A stretch of DNA of 64,000 nt from Aggregatimonas sangjinii (lineage in GTDB: Bacteria; Bacteroidota; Bacteroidia; Flavobacteriales; Flavobacteriaceae). Of the stretch, positions 1-7,243 are shown piece by piece. The position numbers and the translations under genes are program-made. The notes under the pieces were generated by a model. The model had not been told where the DNA came from. It was given only the letters and a program-made list of their open reading frames with translations, and searched no databases. The stretch lies in contig NZ_CP040710.1 of NCBI RefSeq assembly GCF_005943945.1, positions 4,385,501 through 4,449,500 on the forward strand, given 5' to 3'. Numbering within the stretch: the stretch's first letter is position 1; each line of letters opens with the position of its first letter.

Positions 1-2110
1 CTATTTCGAGGGGGCCAATATTACCACTGCAGTTTATGTAAATGGGAATAAGGCCGGAGAACATATAGGAGGCTACATTGGGTTCGAAATCGACATGACA
101 CCCTACCTCAAAGTGGGCTCGAATGAAGTTTTGGTCCGTGTAGATAATGGCTATGACCGTGATGTAATCCCGTCGCAGAAAAGCGACTTTTTTATCTATG
201 GAGGCCTTACAAGGGATGTATGGCTGCTGACGAAACCGATTACCGCAATCGATGGGGTAAAGATTTCAACACCTCAGGTATCAAAAGCGAGCGCGTCCTT
301 AAAAGTCGTCGTTCCTATCTCGGCGTACGATGGTAAAACGGGCATGGAGGTAGAGGTAGTGCTAAAAAATCCTTCAGGAAAGAAAGTGGCCTCGGAGAAC
401 GTTGACGTGACCTCTGAAACGGTAGAAGTATTATTTGAAAAGATACGAAAACCCCAATTATGGGACACCAAAACGCCCAACCTGTATACTGCCGAAATCA
501 AACTTATCGAAAAAGGCAAAACGATTGATGCGACATCCGAAAAGGTTGGCTTTCGATGGTTCGAATTTGTTGATAACGGTCCGTTTTATTTGAACGGGGA
601 GCGTTTGCTATTGAGAGGAACACACAGACATGAAGAACATGCGGGAGTAGGAGCGGCCATGTCAAATGAATTGCATCGTAAAGACATGGAGCTGATCAAG
701 GAGATGGGCGCGAATTTCGTTCGTTTGGCGCATTATCCTCAAGATCCTGAAATTTACAAGGCTTGCGACGAACTTGGGTTATTGGTATGGGATGAGCTGC
801 CTTGGTGCCGCGGGGGATTGGGAGAAGACGTTTGGCAAGCGAATACCAAGAACATGCTCAAGGAGATTATCGACCAGAACTACAATCACCCAAGTATAAT
901 TATTTGGTCTTTGGGCAACGAAATGTACTGGCTACCCGATTTTGAAGGCGGCGGCGATACCGCGAAAATGAATTCATTTTTAACCGAGTTGAACGAAATC
1001 GCCCACGATATGGACCCTACCCGTAAAACCGCGATTCGAAAATATTATGAGGGCGCTGAACTCGTAGATGTCTTTTCGCCCTCTATATGGTCAGGTTGGT
1101 ACTCGGGAAGTTATAAAAGCTATCAAAAAGCTGTTGAAACCTACAAGAAAGAGTATAAACACTTTTTACATGCAGAATATGGTGGATCAAGCCATGTCGG
1201 GCGGCATAGTGAAAATCCCATAACCGGTGAAGGGCAGATACAGTCCGACGGATGGGAAGAGGCAATCGTTCAAACAGAAGTGGCCAACATCGCCCAAATC
1301 GGCGATTGGAGCGAAAACTATATCGTAGACCTTTTCGATTGGCACTTACGAATATCTGAGACAGATCCGACCTTTGTGGGCAATGTACAATGGGCCTTTA
1401 AGGACTTTGGAACGCCATTGCGTCCAGAAAACGATATCCCCTACATGAATCAAAAAGGGCTGGTAGATCGGGAAGGAAACCCAAAGGATGCTTTTTATGT
1501 ATTTAAAAGTTATTGGGCCGACGAACCGTTCACTTATATCGAATCGCACAGTTGGACCGAACGTCAAGGCCCGAGTGATTTGGCTAGGAACGTGAGTGTT
1601 TTCAGTAATTGTGAAAAGGTAACACTTTATCACAATGGGAAAAGTCTCGGTGAAAAAACCAAGGACCTCAAGAATTTTCCGGCATCGGGATTACACTGGG
1701 ACGTGGCATTCGCAGAAGGGAATAACGAGCTCGTAGCGAAGGGTGTTACAGCAAATGGTGGCGTCGCCAACGACACTTTGAAGGTAAACTACCGCTATAC
1801 TAAAAATGGCGCGGCCAAAGGCTTGACCTTAAGTGCCGAAAAAATGGACAATGGAAATTATATGGTTACCGCCATAGCCAAGGATAGTGACGGAATGCGA
1901 TGTCTTGATTACGAAGACAAGGTATATTTTCAGTGTTTGGAAGGCGGGAAGGCCAAAAAACACCAAGGTACCCCGACGGGAAGCGAAATTATAGGAATGG
2001 CCAATGGAAAGGCTTCGATAGAAGTGGTTCCCGACAATACGACGAATGATTTGAAAGTGATGGTTTTAAACCAAAATTTCAAGGGTACCTATTTGACCAT
2101 TCAAAAATAG
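1..2110 (+). CDS. Glycoside hydrolase family 2 (beta-galactosidase/beta-glucuronidase type), 5' end missing
   Basis: The reading frame is open from base 2, before the first ATG at 95, so the N-terminus lies outside the window. The first codons already read as the GH2 jelly-roll (YVNG, GGYIGF). An Ig-like domain and a TIM barrel follow. Counting from the Met at base 95, the GNE motif gives the acid/base Glu276 and the HAEYGG motif the nucleophile Glu361. Two further beta domains end the protein, the last resembling the C-terminal domain 5 of GH2 enzymes. It should hydrolyse a beta-linked sugar (galactoside, glucuronide or a marine galactan fragment; the substrate cannot be read from sequence). 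A lyase gene follows after a terminator, which suggests the edge of a polysaccharide-utilization locus. A signal peptide cannot be judged. Confidence 0.93.
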   Translation, partial: YFEGANITTAVYVNGNKAGEHIGGYIGFEIDMTPYLKVGSNEVLVRVDNGYDRDVIPSQKSDFFIYGGLTRDVWLLTKPITAIDGVKISTPQVSKASASLKVVVPISAYDGKTGMEVEVVLKNPSGKKVASENVDVTSETVEVLFEKIRKPQLWDTKTPNLYTAEIKLIEKGKTIDATSEKVGFRWFEFVDNGPFYLNGERLLLRGTHRHEEHAGVGAAMSNELHRKDMELIKEMGANFVRLAHYPQDPEIYKACDELGLLVWDELPWCRGGLGEDVWQANTKNMLKEIIDQNYNHPSIIIWSLGNEMYWLPDFEGGGDTAKMNSFLTELNEIAHDMDPTRKTAIRKYYEGAELVDVFSPSIWSGWYSGSYKSYQKAVETYKKEYKHFLHAEYGGSSHVGRHSENPITGEGQIQSDGWEEAIVQTEVANIAQIGDWSENYIVDLFDWHLRISETDPTFVGNVQWAFKDFGTPLRPENDIPYMNQKGLVDREGNPKDAFYVFKSYWADEPFTYIESHSWTERQGPSDLARNVSVFSNCEKVTLYHNGKSLGEKTKDLKNFPASGLHWDVAFAEGNNELVAKGVTANGGVANDTLKVNYRYTKNGAAKGLTLSAEKMDNGNYMVTAIAKDSDGMRCLDYEDKVYFQCLEGGKAKKHQGTPTGSEIIGMANGKASIEVVPDNTTNDLKVMVLNQNFKGTYLTIQK

Positions 2111-2128
2111 TTGTTGTTGAGTTAGTTT

Positions 2129-2170
2129 GATGCTATGGTCACTACCTAAAGGCCATAGCATCTTTTTTTT
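2129..2170 (+). terminator. Rho-independent terminator after the GH2 gene
   Basis: A perfect 10-bp stem, GATGCTATGG at 2129-2138 pairing with CCATAGCATC at 2153-2162, is followed by eight T residues. It lies just downstream of the GH2 stop and should separate it from the lyase gene. Confidence 0.85.
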
Positions 2171-2192
2171 AAAGTAGTCTAAAAGCGAGAAG

Positions 2193-3353
2193 ATGCGATA
2201 TACGATTGTTTTTTTGATTTTAATTTCGATGGGCTGTTCAAGGGCACAGCATAGCTATGACCACCCGATTTTCAAAAAGGAGAAAGACAGGGTCTTAGAG
2301 CTAGTCGCCGATTATGAAAATTTGGAACCTATTACGGTTACCGCTGCAGTTTGCGAGCGAAGTACGGGGGGCAGGAACGATTTTTATTCCGAGGGGGATT
2401 ACTGGTGGCCAGATCCCGAAAACCCCGATGGACCATATATTCGCAAAGACGGGATGACGAATCCAGAGAATTTTACCGCGCACCGGACCGCGATGATTCG
2501 TTTCAGCCAAATTGCAGGTGCTTTGGGATCGGCCTATTTGATAACCAAGGATGCAAAATATGCCGAGCAACTACGCCCGCATGTTCTGGCATGGTTCTTC
2601 GATGAAAATACACGTATGAATCCCAACCTGCTATATGGGCAAGCGATTATGGGAAAAGTGACAGGGCGTGGTATCGGAATCATCGATACGATCCACCTGA
2701 TGGAGGTGGCAAAGGCCTTTGGTGCTACCGAATCCTCTGGGGTTTTCTCAAAAGATGAAATCAAAGGAGTGAAAGAGTGGTTTACCAATTATTTGAACTG
2801 GATAACTACTCACGAATATGGGGTCGCCGAAAGGGATAATGGCAATAATCACAGTGTTTGTTGGGCGTTACAGGTCGCCGTATTCGCCGAACTGGTGAAA
2901 GACCAACCAGCACTAGAGTACGTACGCGAAATGTATAAAAATGTATTATTACCGAGACAAATGGCCGCAAATGGCTCGTTTCCCTTAGAACTCGAACGCA
3001 CCAAGCCCTATGGGTATTCCCTTTTTAATATCGATGCTTTGACCGGGGTTTGTCAGGTAGCATCAACTCCGGAAAATAATTTATTTGCTTACACTACCGA
3101 TGATGGTAGGGGTATTGCCAAAGGCATTGAATTTATATTTCCGTATACAAAAGATAAAAGCAAATGGCCTTATGCAAAAGATGTGATGTATTGGGACGAA
3201 TGGCCGGTACGGCATCCGTATTTGCTTTTTGGAGGTCTTGCTTTTGAAAAAGAGTCCTATTTAGCCCTCTGGAATACTTTGGAGCCCAATTTCGATACGC
3301 CTGAAGTGGTGCGTAATATGCCCATTCGTTATCCCTTATTGTGGCTAAACTAG
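2193..3353 (+). CDS. Alginate-lyase-fold polysaccharide lyase (PF05426 type)
   Basis: 386 aa. The N-terminus is an export signal (hydrophobic residues 3-14, then GC at 14-15, then SRAQ). The lipobox is not ideal, so it may be either a lipoprotein or a periplasmic protein. The family signature YWWPDP at 70-75 followed by GPYIRKDG matches the PF05426 alginate lyase (alpha/alpha)6 fold, which includes PL5 and PL38-like enzymes. Asn219-His220 in a GNNHS motif matches the Asn/His pair that neutralises the uronate carboxylate, and Arg269 with Tyr273/Tyr275 sits where the catalytic Arg/Tyr are expected. It probably cleaves a uronic-acid polysaccharide (alginate or glucuronan). Neighbouring GH2 supports a role in polysaccharide breakdown. 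Confidence 0.85.
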   Translation: MRYTIVFLILISMGCSRAQHSYDHPIFKKEKDRVLELVADYENLEPITVTAAVCERSTGGRNDFYSEGDYWWPDPENPDGPYIRKDGMTNPENFTAHRTAMIRFSQIAGALGSAYLITKDAKYAEQLRPHVLAWFFDENTRMNPNLLYGQAIMGKVTGRGIGIIDTIHLMEVAKAFGATESSGVFSKDEIKGVKEWFTNYLNWITTHEYGVAERDNGNNHSVCWALQVAVFAELVKDQPALEYVREMYKNVLLPRQMAANGSFPLELERTKPYGYSLFNIDALTGVCQVASTPENNLFAYTTDDGRGIAKGIEFIFPYTKDKSKWPYAKDVMYWDEWPVRHPYLLFGGLAFEKESYLALWNTLEPNFDTPEVVRNMPIRYPLLWLN

Positions 3354-3360
3354 CATAAAA

Positions 3361-3396
3361 AAAAGGGATAAGACTTTTTCAAGTTGTATCCCTTTT
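3361..3396. terminator. Bidirectional terminator hairpin
   Basis: AAAAGGGATA at 3361-3370 pairs perfectly with TATCCCTTTT at 3387-3396. The flanks are A-rich on the left and T-rich on the right, so it can terminate the plus-strand lyase and also the minus-strand micro-ORF array that ends at 3421. Confidence 0.75.
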
Positions 3397-3420
3397 CTGT
3401 TCCATTGAATTTCTAATGTT

Positions 3421-3534
3421 TTAACAGAGGTTATTTCCGCACACGGTGTAACGTATTTTTTTACTGTCTCTGCTACTTGAAAAAAGAATGGACTTTCGAT
3501 TGACTGCTGGTAATTGATTGATGATTGTTTTCAT
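3421..3534 (-). CDS. Micro-ORF, diverged fourth member of the 37-aa family
   Basis: 37 codons, ATG at 3534 and TAA at 3421. It is the same length as the three ORFs upstream and aligns with them without gaps. Shared residues include Met1-Lys2, Phe18-Ser19-Ser20, Arg22, Ser24-Lys25 and Asn34. Unlike the others it has two cysteines near the C-terminus (32 and 37) and lacks Trp29 (Tyr instead). Last gene of the array, followed by the bidirectional terminator. No known family was recognised. It could be a decaying copy or a functionally different paralogue. Confidence 0.5.
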   Translation of the reverse strand: MKTIINQLPAVNRKSILFSSSRDSKKIRYTVCGNNLC

Positions 3535-3597
3535 GACGGTGTTGTTTTGTGCATTACCCTGCGGCAGTGCGATTGATGTCTGCTTCTTAAACCGTGA

Positions 3598-3711
3598 TTA
3601 GCGGTTGAAATTTCGATATTGTGCCCATTGCACTCTTTTACTACTTCTAAAGGATGAAAAGTACTGACCGGTTTTTGATTCTGTTGCTGTTGCTGTGATT
3701 GATGCTTTCAT
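3598..3711 (-). CDS. Micro-ORF, 37-aa family, copy 1
   Basis: 37 codons from ATG at 3711 to TAA at 3598. It encodes exactly the same peptide as the copy at 3783-3896, although the two differ at ten nucleotides; every difference is synonymous. That pattern is strong evidence for a translated peptide under purifying selection. The peptide starts with Met-Lys, has a Ser/Thr/Ala-rich first third, then YFSSFRSSKR, then a basic/aromatic tail with Trp29 and ending in Asn-Arg. No transmembrane segment or signal peptide is apparent. Function unknown. Confidence 0.7.
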   Translation of the reverse strand: MKASITATATESKTGQYFSSFRSSKRVQWAQYRNFNR

Positions 3712-3782
3712 GATTTTCGTTTTTTAACCTGAAATATGTTCAGGTGTGGATTGATGTTGTTTGTTGTTCTTTTTAATCGTGA

Positions 3783-3896
3783 TTAGCGATTAAAGTTTCT
3801 GTATTGTGCCCATTGCACTCTTTTACTGCTTCTAAAGGATGAAAAATACTGTCCTGTTTTTGATTCTGTTGCTGTTGCGGTGATTGATGCTTTCAT
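3783..3896 (-). CDS. Micro-ORF, 37-aa family, copy 2
   Basis: 37 codons from ATG at 3896 to TAA at 3783, identical in protein to copy 1. Its leader directly before the ATG (AAACCTAGAAATT) is shared with copy 3, so coding region and translation-initiation region were duplicated together. Strongly basic (several Lys/Arg, one Glu), one conserved Trp, C-terminal NFNR. No known family was recognised. The spacing to copy 1 is 71 bases and to copy 3 is 128 bases. Confidence 0.7.
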   Translation of the reverse strand: MKASITATATESKTGQYFSSFRSSKRVQWAQYRNFNR

Positions 3897-4024
3897 AATT
3901 TCTAGGTTTTGTTGTTTTAATGATGGTGTAAAGATGCTTCGAATTGTCTGGTAGGGAAAATTACATGTACCGAATCGTATTTTTTATGGGTTCAATTGTA
4001 GCTATTTCCTATCCAAAGAGCTTC

Positions 4025-4138
4025 TTAGCGATTAAAATTTCGGTACTGTGCCCATTGTATTCTTTTGCTGTTTCTCAATGATGAAAAGTACTGTCCTGTT
4101 TTTGACTCTGTTGTCGTTCTGTTGCTTGATGCTTTCAT
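4025..4138 (-). CDS. Micro-ORF, 37-aa family, copy 3 (promoter-proximal)
   Basis: 37 codons from ATG at 4138 to TAA at 4025. Residues 10-37 match copies 1 and 2 except for conservative changes (Phe21 to Leu, Ser24-side Ser23 to Asn, Val27 to Ile). Residues 5-9 have diverged. Many of its other nucleotide differences are synonymous, again indicating coding selection. It is first in the presumed minus-strand transcript, downstream of a set of ATAGTAC direct repeats. Function unknown. Confidence 0.68.
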   Translation of the reverse strand: MKASSNRTTTESKTGQYFSSLRNSKRIQWAQYRNFNR

Positions 4139-4165
4139 AATTTCTAGGTTTTTAATTGTTGATAT

Positions 4166-4236
4166 CAAAATGACTTACAACTACTAGACGAGGTACTATC
4201 TGTTTTGTTACAGTACTATGTATAAAAAGGTACTAT
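4166..4236 (-). promoter_or_regulatory. Candidate promoter and direct-repeat operator for the micro-ORF array
   Basis: Read on the minus strand, three identical heptamers ATAGTAC (plus-strand GTACTAT at 4193-4199, 4213-4219 and 4230-4236) lie upstream of TCATTTTG (4166-4173). That octamer matches the Bacteroidota -7 consensus TAnnTTTG at 7 of 8 positions. The heptamer nearest the gene is 19 bases from the -7 box, where a -33 element would lie, so an activator binding the repeats could replace a poor -33 box. The repeats are seen directly; the promoter role is inferred. Confidence 0.4.
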
Positions 4237-4491
4237 TTTATGAATTGATTAACAATTTTTAACAAAATTTCAAAACAATGATTATTTTAAATATCTAATA
4301 ATCAAATGATTAAATATTGTTGGATTAAAATGTTAAAAATAGAGTGGAATTTATCTTAGCCGTAAAGAAGACAGAAAGGCGGTGTCTTGCAAAAGGGAGT
4401 AACGGTATTAAGGTATTTTAAAATCGGTTTCTATAACCTACGCAATGATAAGCCCGAGTACCTCTGGCATTGTGTGCCATCGCAGTCGCTT
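4237..4491. other. AT-rich spacer between micro-ORF array and cls
   Basis: No convincing gene. The left half is very AT-rich (poly-A/T tracts around 4255-4345). TTATCTTAG near 4350 resembles a plus-strand -7 box, but no supported plus-strand gene follows it. The minus-strand cls gene ends here without an obvious strong hairpin. Confidence 0.5.
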
Positions 4492-5907
4492 TTAAAGCAA
4501 CGGACTAAAAAACTTGGCCAGGCCTTCCAGAAACTTTATCCATACGGGCCGTTTTTTAAATGTTTCATAATCCAGACAGATATCATCGGTGCAGTGCGCG
4601 TCGAACTCCTCGGTAATTTTCGTCGCCAATTCGGTATCATACAACAAGGCGTTAGTCTCAAAATTATGCTCAAAACTGCGGTAATCGAAATTGCCGGAAC
4701 CTACTGATGCTATTTCCTGATCGATTACGATGACCTTACTATGGGAAAAATCGTGGCGGGTATAGATTTTGACCCCTACGGCCAACAGCTCCCGAAAACA
4801 GGAGGCCATACTGTATTTGGCCATTAAGGAATCCGATTTTTTGGGAACGAGTAGACTAACCTCCACCCCACTTAAAGCGGCTATTTTTAATGCCTCCAGC
4901 ACAGGCAGTCCGGGTATGAAATAGGGGTTCGCTATACAGATACGGTTCTCTGCCAAATTGATCATGGCAATGTATTGTTGCATGATGGCCGGCTGTTTAG
5001 AGTCGGGACCACTGGAGACGATCTGCGCGGTCATTTCTCCTTTTGTTGGTATTTTTGTTAGGTACTTAGAGGTATCCAATAAGTCTTTTTTTTCGGAAGA
5101 GGTATGGTAGTCCTGCAAAAATATTCGATGCAGGCTATTCACAACGGGACCCTCCAATTTCACATGAAAATCTTTCCATATTCCCAGATTCGAAATTGGG
5201 CGTATGTATTTATCCGATACGTTTACCCCACCCGTAAATCCCGTATGGCCGTCAATGATGAGTATTTTACGATGATTTCGATAATTCAGTCGGTATAGGG
5301 TATTTCCGAAACGCAGGGGAAGGATAGAATGCGTATCTACCCCGATATCCCGAAAACGTTTAATGGTCTTGCCGCGAAGCCCGGAGCTACCCAATGAATC
5401 ATATATCAAACGCACTTGCACACCTTCTTCTGTTTTCTGCTTGAATAGTGTATAGAAGGTATCTGTAAGTTCACCCTTCTCGATAATGTAATACTGCATG
5501 TGAATATAGTTCTCGGCCTTCTTTATAGCCTCGAAAATACTTTGGAAGGTCTTTTCCCCGTCATTTAAAAGCGTAATCTTATTTCCCTCATATGCCGACA
5601 TTAGACTATTGTTCTTCACCAATCTCGCCAGTTTTGCTTTTTTTCGAAGGTCGAAATTCCGGAGCGATTCCTGTTCCTCTTCCGGAATGTCGAACAACTT
5701 TCTCCGCTCAGAGTGCTTCAGCCTAAAAATCTTGAATTTTCGGCGATTGACCCCGAATAGATAGTACAATAGAGGTCCCGCAAAGGGAAAGACAATTGCC
5801 GTAAGTACCCAACTTATAGATTTTGTGGGTCGCGAGCCATGAAAGACGATACTTGCAATAGCCCATAATGTAATAATTATATAAAGAATTAACAGGGCTG
5901 TATTCAT
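4492..5907 (-). CDS. cls: Cardiolipin synthase (phospholipase D family)
   Basis: 471 aa, the usual length for bacterial ClsA-type enzymes. Two N-terminal membrane helices (about 3-22 and 32-52) are followed by two PLD domains. Both HKD motifs are complete: His212-x-Lys214-x4-Asp219 and His389-x-Lys391-x4-Asp396, the second followed by GSGNFDYRSF. It joins phosphatidylglycerol molecules (or PG with another phospholipid) into cardiolipin at the inner membrane. It stands alone on the minus strand at the edge of a stress/envelope gene island, consistent with membrane remodelling under stress. Confidence 0.93.
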   Translation of the reverse strand: MNTALLILYIIITLWAIASIVFHGSRPTKSISWVLTAIVFPFAGPLLYYLFGVNRRKFKIFRLKHSERRKLFDIPEEEQESLRNFDLRKKAKLARLVKNNSLMSAYEGNKITLLNDGEKTFQSIFEAIKKAENYIHMQYYIIEKGELTDTFYTLFKQKTEEGVQVRLIYDSLGSSGLRGKTIKRFRDIGVDTHSILPLRFGNTLYRLNYRNHRKILIIDGHTGFTGGVNVSDKYIRPISNLGIWKDFHVKLEGPVVNSLHRIFLQDYHTSSEKKDLLDTSKYLTKIPTKGEMTAQIVSSGPDSKQPAIMQQYIAMINLAENRICIANPYFIPGLPVLEALKIAALSGVEVSLLVPKKSDSLMAKYSMASCFRELLAVGVKIYTRHDFSHSKVIVIDQEIASVGSGNFDYRSFEHNFETNALLYDTELATKITEEFDAHCTDDICLDYETFKKRPVWIKFLEGLAKFFSPLL

Positions 5908-6050
5908 TAGTCTAAAATAACGATTTCGAGTTAAGTGCTGATGCCTTTACGGTGGATGGTTCTATCAAATAGTGCTAGTATCTACAGCAAATGAGTCTCC
6001 ACGGAAACAAAGGATTGAATATCTTTAAAAAAAATTTAAAAAATACAATT

Positions 6051-6461
6051 ATGGGAGTCATCGCCAAACACGAGAACAAAATTACATTATACTATCATTC
6101 CGATACGGCTATCGGGAAACAGACCAAAGCCTACCTGGCATCAAGCGAGAAGGATATATTGCCCATTGACTTGGCACAACAGAACCTCACCGGTACCCAA
6201 TGGGCCGAAATTGCCAAAGGGCTGGGAAAAAGCGCCAGTGACTTAATAGACAAGGAGCATCCCACTTTCGTTGACGAATACGGTGATGACCGCATTGAGA
6301 TGGACGAGCACCAGTGGTTAAAGATTTTAGACAATCGCCCTGAAGTGATCATTTGTCCGATTTTAATCGTTGGGGAGGCTTTTTACGAGATTTCGACACC
6401 TTCGGACATTATGGCGCATATTGAAGCTGACAGCGCTGGTTTAAACGAACGCGGAAAATAG
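6051..6461 (+). CDS. ArsC/Spx-like thioredoxin-fold protein lacking the active-site cysteine
   Basis: 136 aa from ATG 6051. An in-frame ATG at 5991 would add 20 residues with no counterpart in the family, so the later start is preferred. The protein starts ITLYYHSDTAIGKQT, where arsenate reductases have a YxNPxC segment, but there is no cysteine there. The later segment with RPEV, CPI and VGEAFYEIS resembles the ArsC substrate loop and C-terminal strand. It is therefore probably not an arsenate reductase. A role as a thioredoxin-fold binding protein or an Spx-like regulator is possible. It is monocistronic between cls and the small-lipoprotein operon. Confidence 0.7.
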   Translation: MGVIAKHENKITLYYHSDTAIGKQTKAYLASSEKDILPIDLAQQNLTGTQWAEIAKGLGKSASDLIDKEHPTFVDEYGDDRIEMDEHQWLKILDNRPEVIICPILIVGEAFYEISTPSDIMAHIEADSAGLNERGK

Positions 6462-6547
6462 CGTCCGCTTCACTTTTTCTCTTACCTCGATTTTAGAGAT
6501 AGCGCCCCATTCGGTCTTTGATAACCATAAGGCGGTAGGGCAAAATA

Positions 6548-6578
6548 AAAGGCGAATACTTTAAACGTATTCGCCTTT
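6548..6578 (-). terminator. Terminator of the DUF1328/lipoprotein operon
   Basis: AAAGGCGAATAC at 6548-6559 pairs with GTATTCGCCTTT at 6567-6578, a perfect 12-bp stem. On the minus strand it is followed by a T-rich run and lies 30 bases past the lipoprotein stop. It can also end the plus-strand gene that stops at 6461. Confidence 0.8.
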
Positions 6579-6607
6579 GGGTTGTAAACTACTTCTTCAA
6601 CGGCTAT

Positions 6608-6793
6608 CTAGTTATCGTCAACCGCATCTTCGATTTCATCACCGGCATCATCTACGGCATCTTCCACATCTTCACCTACTTCTTCTACGCCATCTTCGAT
6701 TTTTTCCCCTGTGGTTTTTTCTCTACAGCTCGAAATGGAGAATACGAATACAGCTGTTAACATTAGCATTAAAAATTTTACTGATTTTTTCAT
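6608..6793 (-). CDS. Small acidic lipoprotein
   Basis: 61 aa. Basic start MKKS, hydrophobic core and a lipobox ending SISSC at residue 23 predict a lipid-anchored envelope protein. The mature part is only about 38 residues, almost entirely Glu/Asp with Gly, Val and Ala, in a repeating GEDVEDAVDD-like pattern that should form an acidic amphipathic helix. It starts 26 bases after the DUF1328 gene and ends at a terminator, so the two are probably one operon. Many flavobacteria carry similar tiny lipoproteins near stress genes. The molecular role is unknown. Confidence 0.8.
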   Translation of the reverse strand: MKKSVKFLMLMLTAVFVFSISSCREKTTGEKIEDGVEEVGEDVEDAVDDAGDEIEDAVDDN

Positions 6794-6819
6794 AATAATA
6801 CAGTTTCTATTAGTGATTG

Positions 6820-6984
6820 TTATAATATTTTCTTTCTCCCGCTAATTAAAGATACTACAAATAATACAAGGAATATAAAGAATAATACTTTGGCGATGGT
6901 GGCAGCACCTGCAGCGATACCCCCGAAACCAAATATACCTGCAATAATGGCTAAAATGATAAAAGTGATGGTCCAACGTAACAT
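6820..6984 (-). CDS. DUF1328 (YtjA-like) small membrane protein
   Basis: 54 aa, ATG at 6984 ([16 protein letters not shown]) to TAA at 6820, too short for a 60-codon cut-off. The sequence has the DUF1328 pattern: LRW start, first transmembrane helix, Gly-rich [14 protein letters not shown] centre, second hydrophobic helix and a basic end (GRKKIL). Members are two-helix inner-membrane proteins often induced by osmotic or stationary-phase stress. First gene of an operon with the acidic lipoprotein. Identification is confident; function is not known. Confidence 0.9.
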   Translation of the reverse strand: MLRWTITFIILAIIAGIFGFGGIAAGAATIAKVLFFIFLVLFVVSLISGRKKIL

Positions 6985-7243
6985 AGGATTTGCAATTTAA
7001 AGGTTAACATTACTTTAATCAGTAACGACTCAACTATTTTGGTTGACCCAAATATCGGTAGAAGCAACACGTTCAATGAATGGTATAACACCTATTCTTG
7101 ACTCATATGGATTTTTCTAAGTAAAAGAATATCAAATAGATGTGTGGTCTGTGCTCTGTTTGGTACGCGACAGGTAAATTTTCAAATTGCTATAGATAGC
7201 ACGATAGATTGTATTACCTTTAGAAGCATAACAATTTACTGAA

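Noticed and set aside
3598-4138. Repeated 110-140-base blocks that look like a CRISPR or simple tandem repeat
   Set aside because: The blocks are unequally spaced, too long for CRISPR repeats, and differ mainly at synonymous codon positions of a shared 37-codon ORF.
4387-4707. Plus-strand ORF of 106 codons
   Set aside because: It starts with TTG and lies mostly antisense to the well-supported cls gene; no family resemblance.
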